A model generated the notes under the pieces. It worked only from the letters and a program-made list of their open reading frames with translations. It searched no databases and was not told the DNA's origin. Made by a program: the position numbers and the translations under genes. Source: Acidimicrobiaceae bacterium (lineage in GTDB: Bacteria; Actinomycetota; Acidimicrobiia; Acidimicrobiales; RAAP-2). From it: a DNA stretch of 47,601 nucleotides. Where the stretch lies: positions 50,535-98,135 of the forward strand of contig PKXJ01000026.1 in NCBI GenBank assembly GCA_003132305.1, in the 5' to 3' direction. This document shows positions 41,988 to 47,601 of the stretch, piece by piece (the first letter of the stretch is position 1; every line of letters starts with the position of its first letter).

Positions 41988-43706
41988 GTGACGTCGACCT
42001 ACGAAACACTGCTGACGAGGCTCCAAGTCGCCTTTGACGCCGTGGAGCTGGGCGCTGACCCCGTACTTCGCACGTCCGATCGAGGCGACTACCAGGCCAA
42101 CGGCGTCATGGCCCTCGCCAAGCGCCTCGGGCGAGCGCCTCGCGACGTGGCCGTTGAGATCGTGGGGGCCGCCCAACTCGATGACGTGGCAGACGTGGAG
42201 ATCGCCGGACCGGGCTTTTTGAACCTAACGCTTCGTTCGTCGTTCTTAGACCGACAACTGAGCTCACTGGCCCTTGACCCACGACTCGGCGTCACCGAGG
42301 CGAGCTCAGGGAAGCGCGTGATTATTGACTATTCGGCGCCCAACGTGGCCAAAGAGATGCACGTGGGTCATCTGCGCTCGACGGTGATCGGCGACGCGCT
42401 GGCGCGAATGTATCGCTACGCCGGGCACGAGGTCATAGCGCGTAACCACGTGGGGGATTGGGGCACGAACTTTGGGATGCTGATCGAGCATCTGCTCGAC
42501 CTCGGCGAGGACCGCGCCGTCGCCACGCTCTCAATCGGCGATCTCGACGCGTTCTACCGAGAAGCGCGCGTCAAGTTTGACGCGGACGACGCGTTCAAAG
42601 AGCGCAGCCGAGCACGCGTGGTGTCCCTACAGGGCGGAGACCCCGAGACCCTTCGGCTCTGGCACGTGTTGGTGGATGAGTCGCTCGCGTACTTCAACGA
42701 GGTCTACACCAAGCTCGACGTGACGCTGACGTCCAGTGACGCCGTCGGCGAGTCGTACTACAACGACATGCTCGAGGGCGTCGTTCGTGATCTCGACGAC
42801 GCGGGCCTACTCGTTGAGAGTGAGGGGGCGTTGTGCGTCTTTCCGTCCGGCTTTCAAAACCGCGAGGGTGAACGACTGCCCCTCATTGTGCGAAAGAGCG
42901 ACGACGGCTTCGGTTACGCCGCGAGCGACTTAGCGGCCTTACGCGATCGCGTGACGACGCTGCACGGTGACGAGTTGTTGTACGTCGTGGGCGCGCCGCA
43001 GGTCCAGCACTTAGAGATGGTCTTTGCCGTTGCTCGTCTTGCCCACTGGCTTCCCGACGCGGTGCGCTGCGAGCAGGTGGTCTTTGGCAACGTCTTGGGC
43101 GCCGATCACAAGATGTTCAAGTCGCGAGGCGGCGAGACGGTGAAACTCGTGCGTCTCGTGGACGAGGCGATCGAGCGCGCCTACGTCATTCTCGATGAGC
43201 GCGGTACTGATATCGACGGCGACGCCAAGTTCCATCTCGCCGAACAGATCGCGCGCGCGGCTATTAAGTACGCCGACCTGGCCACCGAGCGTCAGCACGA
43301 CTACGTCTTTGATCTCGATCGGATGATCGCCTTCGAAGGCGACACCGGACCGTACCTGCAGTACGCCCACGCTCGACTTCGCTCAATCTTTCGTCGTCTG
43401 GGCGAAGCGTGGCAACCGGGCAACGCGCACTTCGCTCTCGAAGCCAAGGCCGAGCGAGAGTTGGCGCTCGGCCTGGTGGGTCTGCCCGAAGCGTTCAACT
43501 CGTCACTCTCGAGTTTGCAGCCCCATCGGCTCTGCACCTATCTGTTCGACGTCGCGCAACGCTTCACGTCTTTCTACGACGCCTGCCCGGTGTTGGCCTC
43601 CGAAGGTGCGTTGCGCGAAGAGCGCCTGGCACTCTGTGAGCTCACCTCGCGAACGTTGGAGCTCGGACTCTCGGTGCTGGGAATCGACGCCCCCGATCAG
43701 ATGTAG
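41988..43706 (+). CDS. argS: Arginyl-tRNA synthetase
   Basis: The 572-residue class I synthetase has an N-terminal Add-1 domain for tRNA recognition. The HIGH motif, in the ArgRS form, is YSAPNVAKEMHVGHLRSTVI. GDWGTNFGMLIEHL, KMSKS-equivalent HKMFKSRGGETVKL and the C-terminal helical anticodon-binding DALR domain (SLQPHRLCTYLFDVAQRFTSFYD) follow. The GTG start at 41988 is inferred because longer frames run into the divergent acnA region. It precedes the mycofactocin module by about 70 bases. Confidence 0.96.
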   Translation: MTSTYETLLTRLQVAFDAVELGADPVLRTSDRGDYQANGVMALAKRLGRAPRDVAVEIVGAAQLDDVADVEIAGPGFLNLTLRSSFLDRQLSSLALDPRLGVTEASSGKRVIIDYSAPNVAKEMHVGHLRSTVIGDALARMYRYAGHEVIARNHVGDWGTNFGMLIEHLLDLGEDRAVATLSIGDLDAFYREARVKFDADDAFKERSRARVVSLQGGDPETLRLWHVLVDESLAYFNEVYTKLDVTLTSSDAVGESYYNDMLEGVVRDLDDAGLLVESEGALCVFPSGFQNREGERLPLIVRKSDDGFGYAASDLAALRDRVTTLHGDELLYVVGAPQVQHLEMVFAVARLAHWLPDAVRCEQVVFGNVLGADHKMFKSRGGETVKLVRLVDEAIERAYVILDERGTDIDGDAKFHLAEQIARAAIKYADLATERQHDYVFDLDRMIAFEGDTGPYLQYAHARLRSIFRRLGEAWQPGNAHFALEAKAERELALGLVGLPEAFNSSLSSLQPHRLCTYLFDVAQRFTSFYDACPVLASEGALREERLALCELTSRTLELGLSVLGIDAPDQM

Positions 43707-43777
43707 CAAGAGGATTTAAGTTCCTCGTTAGAGTTACAAAGGCGGCGTGGAACGGCGCCAAGAAGGTGGGAGAACGC

Positions 43778-44929
43778 ATGAGGGTCAACGCTGCAGTCGT
43801 CACTGAACAAGGGGGCCCCTGGCACACCGAGGCGATCGAAATCGACGAGCCGCACGCCAATGAGGTGAAGGTCAAGATGGCCTTCGCCGGCCTATGTCGC
43901 TCCGACGAGCACCTTCGACACGGCGAAATGCTCCCGGGGGCTGAAGTCATCGGCTGGCTCAGCGGGCGCGAGACAGCTTTCCCGCTCATCGGCGGTCACG
44001 AGGGCGCGGGTGTCGTCGAGTCGGTTGGCGAGAACGTGACCTCGCTCAAGCCCGGCGATCACGTCGCGACATCGTTCATCCCGTCGTGCGGACGCTGCGA
44101 GTACTGCGCGTCGGGTCGTCCCTACATCTGTGACCTCGGGGCGCACACCCTGGTGGGTCCGATGATCTCGGACGGTACGTGGCGGCACCACCTTGGCGAC
44201 CTCGACTTGAACCGAATGTGCCAACTCGGAACGTTCTCGGAGTACATGGTCGTGCACGAGGCGTCGCTCATTCGCATCGACCCGTGGTACGACCTTCGTG
44301 CTACCGCACTCATCTCCTGCGGGATCTCCACCGGTTTCGGCTCCGCCGTGAATCGAGGTGGAACCAAGCCCGGCGACACCGTGGCCGTGATCGGCTGTGG
44401 CGGCATCGGATCGGGCGCGATCCTCGGCAGCGTGCACGCGGGCGCTCGCGCAGTCATCGCGATCGACACCGACCCGTCCAAGGTTGAACGCGCGATGAAG
44501 ATCGGCGCCACACACGGTTGCGCCACCACGCTGGACGCCGCCTTTACGATCTTGCCTGACCTCACAATGGGCAAGAACTGTGACGTCGTGATCATCACGG
44601 CTGACCCGTTCAAGAGTGAACTCATCGAGCAGGCACGTTCGATCACTGCCAAGGGTGGCGTTGTGGTACTGACTACGCAAGCCTCCTTCGGCCTTAAGAC
44701 ATTGGAGGTGGACGTGTTCATGCTGGCCATGTACAACCAAGAGATTCGCGGCACCATCTTTGGATCGGAGAGTCCACGAATTCAAGTTCCGCGACTGTTG
44801 CGCCTGTACCACGAGGGTAAGTTACCGGTCGATGAATTGATAACCCGCGAGTACTCGCTCGACGACGTGCAACAGGGCTACGACGACTTGGCCTCGGGCA
44901 AGAACGTTCGAGGCGTCGTTCGCTTCTAG
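43778..44929 (+). CDS. NDMA-dependent (mycofactocin-linked) zinc alcohol dehydrogenase
   Basis: The 383-residue medium-chain dehydrogenase has catalytic zinc ligands in LCRSDEHLRHGE and GGHEGAGVVESVGENV, and structural zinc cysteines CGRCEYCASGRPYIC. The Rossmann motif is VAVIGCGGIGSGAI. The insertion with AHTLVGPMISDGTWRHHLGD and the C-terminal end match the NDMA-dependent alcohol dehydrogenases. These keep NAD(H) bound and need mycofactocin as external electron acceptor. ATG 43778 has GGGAGAAC upstream. Its place beside mftF and mftA supports the assignment. It likely oxidises ethanol or other primary alcohols; the substrate is inferred. Confidence 0.92.
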   Translation: MRVNAAVVTEQGGPWHTEAIEIDEPHANEVKVKMAFAGLCRSDEHLRHGEMLPGAEVIGWLSGRETAFPLIGGHEGAGVVESVGENVTSLKPGDHVATSFIPSCGRCEYCASGRPYICDLGAHTLVGPMISDGTWRHHLGDLDLNRMCQLGTFSEYMVVHEASLIRIDPWYDLRATALISCGISTGFGSAVNRGGTKPGDTVAVIGCGGIGSGAILGSVHAGARAVIAIDTDPSKVERAMKIGATHGCATTLDAAFTILPDLTMGKNCDVVIITADPFKSELIEQARSITAKGGVVVLTTQASFGLKTLEVDVFMLAMYNQEIRGTIFGSESPRIQVPRLLRLYHEGKLPVDELITREYSLDDVQQGYDDLASGKNVRGVVRF

Positions 44930-45045
44930 CCGGTTCGCGTCACTACCGGCTCTACACGCTCTTTGGTTCCAAAGCTTTCGTCACGGGCACGATGGTGATG
45001 AAGTTCTCGTCCGGGGTGCAGACGTACGACTTCACGTTTGGCTAA
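44930..45045 (+). pseudogene. 3' remnant of an unrecognised gene, convergent with mftF
   Basis: After the alcohol dehydrogenase stop, a frame offset by two bases reads SRHYRLYTLFGSKAFVTGTM, then VMKFSSGVQTYDFTFG and TAA at 45043-45045. The composition is protein-like, and the stop overlaps the mftF stop as CTAA (45042-45045). That is the same four-base arrangement as at five other convergent gene pairs here. There is no start codon with a ribosome binding site. I read it as the tail of a gene whose 5' part was lost when the dehydrogenase arrived; a chance frame is possible. Confidence 0.35.
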
Positions 45046-46580
45046 TTTGCCGACTTGCTCTTCGAGAGTCGATCGATCACGTGGTGCCACCGTCCCATCA
45101 CTTCGCCGGTCGCTTGAGCCAGTCGTTCCTTGTGCTCGTCTCGCGAAGCGGAGAGTCCCAGGGCTTCTTTGAGTCCCATGGAGGACTTGGTGACGTGGGG
45201 GGTGAACGTGCGAAGGGACTTTGTTTGCCAGGCACCCTGGGCGACGCCCACGCCGTAGGCCAGGTCGTCGACGACGGCGAGAGGAATGTCGGTGACGTGG
45301 GGCCGGTGATGGCGCCAGCGCCACGCGGTGCCTACCGCGAAGAGAAGCAGCGCGCGGGTGCGAAGCCGCGGATGAAGCGCCGCCAGGAGAAGTCCGACGC
45401 CAAACGTGCGAACGACGCCTCGAGCGAGTGGGCCGCCGGCACGAACCATGTTTCGAGTCACCACCTCGGTCGCGACATTGTTCGGCTGGTCGGCCATCTC
45501 GAAGTACTCATCGCGCGCGTGATTGCGCGCGGCTCGAACGAGCCGCCCCCCAATCGCTGGTTGCCCCGCGAGCACGGAGATCCACGCGAGGAGCGTCCAC
45601 GGGTCGCTACGTAGCGGCGCGAGTCGCGCGCCGTGGCGCCTAGCAAGTTCGCCACTGGACGCCCCGTAGCGTTGGCGTTGCAGCCACCATTTTCGCCACG
45701 ACGTCCGTGCCCGGTGCGTCACGACGACCGTCGAATCGTATCGAACGAGCCAACCCCGGTCGTGAAGTCGCCAGACGAAGTCGACGTCTTCGCCCACGCG
45801 AAGTGCTTCGTCAAAACCTTCGCCGAACGCCCCGCGTCGCACCATCAGACACGCACTCGGCACGTAGCCCACGGGCCCCCCGGGTACAACGAGACCGCTT
45901 CGTTCCCCCATGTCGAGGGGGCTGAAGTGTTGCTCGAACTTCTCGCGCACCGAACTGCCCTCGGGGCCTTGGACGCGGGGCGCCGTCGCCGCGACTAGGG
46001 GATCCGTGAACGCCGCGTAGAGCCGTTGGGCGACGTCGTGGGCGTCGTCCATCGACACGTCGGCGTCGATGAACCACAAGAACGGTCTCGACGTGGCGAG
46101 AACAGCCGCGTTACGAGCGTGTGAGGGCCCCTCGTTCTCTTGAAGGCGTAGAAGCGTGGCGTCGTAGTCCTTGGCGCACGTCGCGGCGTCAACAGCGTGG
46201 GGGGAGCCGTCGTCGACGATCGTGACGTGAAAACCCTCGAGGTCGCCCAGGAGCGCTTCGAGCGACGCGTCGTCGCTGAAGAAGGGAATCACGACGTCAA
46301 TCTCGTCGACGTTGAGGTCGTTGGCGAAGTGTGGGTGCAAGAGGCCCTGTTGCACCAACGTACGCGCGAAGCGTTCTTCGCCGGGGCGCACGAACCCGCC
46401 GTGTTGCCAACGATCGGCAACGGCTCGTGAGGGACCCACCAAGCGCAACAGCCGCCAGGGACTCCCGCCACTGACGAGGTCTCGGTCGACAAAGGTGGCG
46501 CGCTCGTCCAACGACACTCGGGTGCCTTCGGGGATTGGGACCTCGACGGGCGAGAGAGCCAGTGGCAAAAGAGTCCTCAC
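45042..46580 (-). CDS. mftF: Mycofactocin glycosyltransferase MftF
   Basis: The 512-residue protein has a GT2 (GT-A) domain: IDVVIPFFSDDASLEALLGD, then VTIVDDGSPH, the SHARNAAVLA motif, WFIDADVSM (DxD), GYVPSACLMVRRGAFGEGFDEAL and GEDVDFVWRLHDRGW. An N-terminal PqqD/MftB-like segment and C-terminal hydrophobic stretches (WTLLAWISVLAG and RTRALLLFAVGTAW) flank it. MftF adds beta-glucose units to premycofactocin. It is divergent from mftA, sharing a 73-base promoter region, whereas in mycobacteria the mft genes are collinear. The start is GTG 46580. Confidence 0.92.
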   Translation of the reverse strand: MRTLLPLALSPVEVPIPEGTRVSLDERATFVDRDLVSGGSPWRLLRLVGPSRAVADRWQHGGFVRPGEERFARTLVQQGLLHPHFANDLNVDEIDVVIPFFSDDASLEALLGDLEGFHVTIVDDGSPHAVDAATCAKDYDATLLRLQENEGPSHARNAAVLATSRPFLWFIDADVSMDDAHDVAQRLYAAFTDPLVAATAPRVQGPEGSSVREKFEQHFSPLDMGERSGLVVPGGPVGYVPSACLMVRRGAFGEGFDEALRVGEDVDFVWRLHDRGWLVRYDSTVVVTHRARTSWRKWWLQRQRYGASSGELARRHGARLAPLRSDPWTLLAWISVLAGQPAIGGRLVRAARNHARDEYFEMADQPNNVATEVVTRNMVRAGGPLARGVVRTFGVGLLLAALHPRLRTRALLLFAVGTAWRWRHHRPHVTDIPLAVVDDLAYGVGVAQGAWQTKSLRTFTPHVTKSSMGLKEALGLSASRDEHKERLAQATGEVMGRWHHVIDRLSKSKSAN

Positions 46581-46653
46581 GCCGCGAGTCTTTCACGCCC
46601 GGGCCCAAGGCGTCCTTCGCACAAGGCAGAATGGAATCGTTCGAGGAGAGAGC
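46581..46653. promoter_or_regulatory. Divergent promoter region between mftF and mftA
   Basis: Seventy-three bases separate the two divergent starts, so both promoters, and any operator, must be here or within the coding ends. The mftA ribosome binding site GAGGAGAG lies at its right end (about 46643-46650). I see no clear TetR-type palindrome that would mark an MftR operator. Confidence 0.4.
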
Positions 46654-46761
46654 GTGACGCCAGAGACATTAGCTAAAGAAGACACGACCGAAGAAGTTGA
46701 AGAGTATGAAGAGTTGCTCGTGGAGGAAGTCTCCATTGACGGACTCTGTGGGGTCTACTAA
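46654..46761 (+). CDS. mftA: Mycofactocin precursor peptide MftA
   Basis: The 35-residue peptide starts at GTG 46654 and is acidic throughout (LAKEDTTEEVEEYEELLVEE). Its C-terminus reads VSIDGLCGVY. The Ile-Asp-Gly-x-Cys-Gly-Val-Tyr end is the invariant MftA signature. The Val-Tyr pair is decarboxylated and cross-linked by MftC and then released as the redox cofactor core. The residue before Cys is Leu, where Met is usual. A strong GAGGAG ribosome binding site precedes it, and mftB follows after three bases. The small size makes it easy to miss. Confidence 0.95.
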   Translation: MTPETLAKEDTTEEVEEYEELLVEEVSIDGLCGVY

Positions 46762-46764
46762 GTC

Positions 46765-47046
46765 GTGACACGAACGACGGTGGACGCCTTTGACGCGTCG
46801 CAGTATTGGCAGCTCAGTGAACAGGTCTCACTGCGCGACGAAGAGTTCGGCGCTTTGGCTTACCACCACGTCAACCGCCGACTCGTCTTTTTGAAATCGC
46901 GAGAGCTCGTCGAACTCGTGCGGCGTCTCGGCGGCTTTGAGAGCGCCAACGACGCCGTACGCGCCCTCGTCGCGTCTGAACAGCACGACCGCTACGTATC
47001 GGCCCTGGCCGCACTGAACAAGTCGGAGCTGCTCCGTGGGCGCTGA
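46765..47046 (+). CDS. mftB: Mycofactocin precursor-binding protein MftB
   Basis: The 93-residue PqqD-like RiPP recognition element contains WQLSEQVSLRDEEFGALAYH, HVNRRLVFLKSRELVELVRRL and a C-terminal helix region. It binds the MftA leader and delivers it to MftC in the cytoplasm. The start is GTG 46765, three bases after mftA. Its 3' end overlaps the mftC start by 11 bases, so the genes are coupled. Confidence 0.93.
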   Translation: MTRTTVDAFDASQYWQLSEQVSLRDEEFGALAYHHVNRRLVFLKSRELVELVRRLGGFESANDAVRALVASEQHDRYVSALAALNKSELLRGR

Positions 47047-47601
47047 GTCGTCCCTACGTAACCGCTTCGAGCGTGGGCTCGCCGCGCCCATCTGTCTGAC
47101 GTGGGAGATCACCTACGCGTGCAATCTCGCCTGCACGCACTGTCTCTCGTCGTCGGGACGACGCGATCCCCGAGAACTCACGACTACTGAAGCGAAGGGT
47201 TTAATCGACGAGATCGCCGCGATGCAGATTTTTTACGTCAATATTGGCGGCGGCGAACCGATGATCCGGCGCGACTTCTTCGAACTGATCGAACACGCGG
47301 TCAACCAGCACGTGGGCGTCAAGTTCTCGACCAACGGAACCCGTATCGATAGATCGGCCGCGAAGCGCCTCGCGGGAATTGACTATCTCGACATCCAGGT
47401 CTCGATCGACGGCGCCGACGCCGTGACGAGCGACCGAATTCGCGGCGTCGGGAGTTACGGCGCCGCGCGTAGGGCGATGGACAATCTGCGCGACGCTAAC
47501 TTTGGCGAGTTCAAGATCTCGGTCGTCATGACCAAAGAGAGTGTCGAGCAACTCGATGACTTCGAAGCCCTCGCGGAGTCCTACGGCGCCGAACTTCGAC
47601 T
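47036..47601 (+). CDS. mftC: Mycofactocin radical SAM maturase MftC, cut by the right window edge
   Basis: About 188 residues are present. The radical SAM motif is TWEITYACNLACTHCLSSSG (CxxxCxxC), followed by VNIGGGEPMIRRDFF (GGEP), KFSTNGTRI and DIQVSIDGADAVTSDRIRG. The enzyme oxidatively decarboxylates the C-terminal Tyr of MftA and forms the Val-Tyr bond. The SPASM domain with auxiliary clusters should lie beyond the window. GTG 47036 overlaps mftB, with GGAG at 47023-47026. Confidence 0.95.
   Translation, partial: MGAESSLRNRFERGLAAPICLTWEITYACNLACTHCLSSSGRRDPRELTTTEAKGLIDEIAAMQIFYVNIGGGEPMIRRDFFELIEHAVNQHVGVKFSTNGTRIDRSAAKRLAGIDYLDIQVSIDGADAVTSDRIRGVGSYGAARRAMDNLRDANFGEFKISVVMTKESVEQLDDFEALAESYGAELR

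Overview
The window is a chromosomal piece of a GC-rich actinobacterium. The lineage markers are a WhiB protein, DUF3107, DUF3090 and an SCO1664-family protein, a PdtaS-type histidine kinase, an F420-type FrhB-like protein, and the start of a mycofactocin locus. A complete System I (Ccm) cytochrome c maturation operon is unusual for Actinomycetota, most of which use System II. It suggests a deep lineage such as Acidimicrobiia; that placement is inference. No rRNA, tRNA, CRISPR array, intact insertion sequence or recombinase gene was seen.

Left arm (1 to about 5235). This is an accessory segment. By eye it is clearly poorer in G+C than the rest: 24 of 60 bases are G/C at 2281-2340, against 39 of 60 at 20281-20340. 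It holds a partial methyltransferase on the minus strand. Then come four single-direction blocks: membrane protein plus winged-helix regulator, secreted protein, DUF4242-adenylate cyclase fusion, and methyltransferase. Each block is followed by one copy of a conserved short hairpin, and a fifth copy precedes the first block. The segment ends at a 27-codon remnant of an acyl-CoA dehydrogenase C-terminus, which looks like the scar of a replacement or insertion.

Core region (5339 to about 43700). Housekeeping genes are tightly packed. In order they are: low-molecular-weight phosphatase, TetR regulator and glycosyltransferase; then gmd followed by ccmABCDEFGHI, whose reading frames mostly overlap by four bases; then a dimethylglycine/sarcosine dehydrogenase-like fusion and a choline-kinase-like protein. 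A SufR-like regulator is divergent from Mrp/ApbC. Next are an SDR, a dGTPase-like HD protein, DUF3107, a PHP phosphatase, PdtaS and WhiB, a glycerophosphodiesterase, EtfBA and an MFS exporter. A minus-strand run encodes FrhB-like, histidine phosphatase, DUF3090 and SCO1664. The region closes with Fpg/Nei, DedA, Bcp, a DEAD-box helicase, a PIG-L deacetylase, a SulP transporter, a lipoprotein, aconitase and ArgS. Convergent neighbours repeatedly share overlapping stop codons (CTAG, CTAA or TTAG).

Right arm (43778 to the end). This is a mycofactocin module. It has an NDMA-dependent (nicotinoprotein) alcohol dehydrogenase, the glycosyltransferase mftF on the minus strand, and, divergent from it, mftA, mftB and the start of mftC, which runs off the window. 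The precursor ends IDGLCGVY rather than the common IDGMCGVY. MftB presents the precursor, MftC modifies its C-terminal Val-Tyr, and MftF adds sugars to the cofactor. Nicotinoprotein dehydrogenases, which keep their NAD(H) bound, need that cofactor for turnover.
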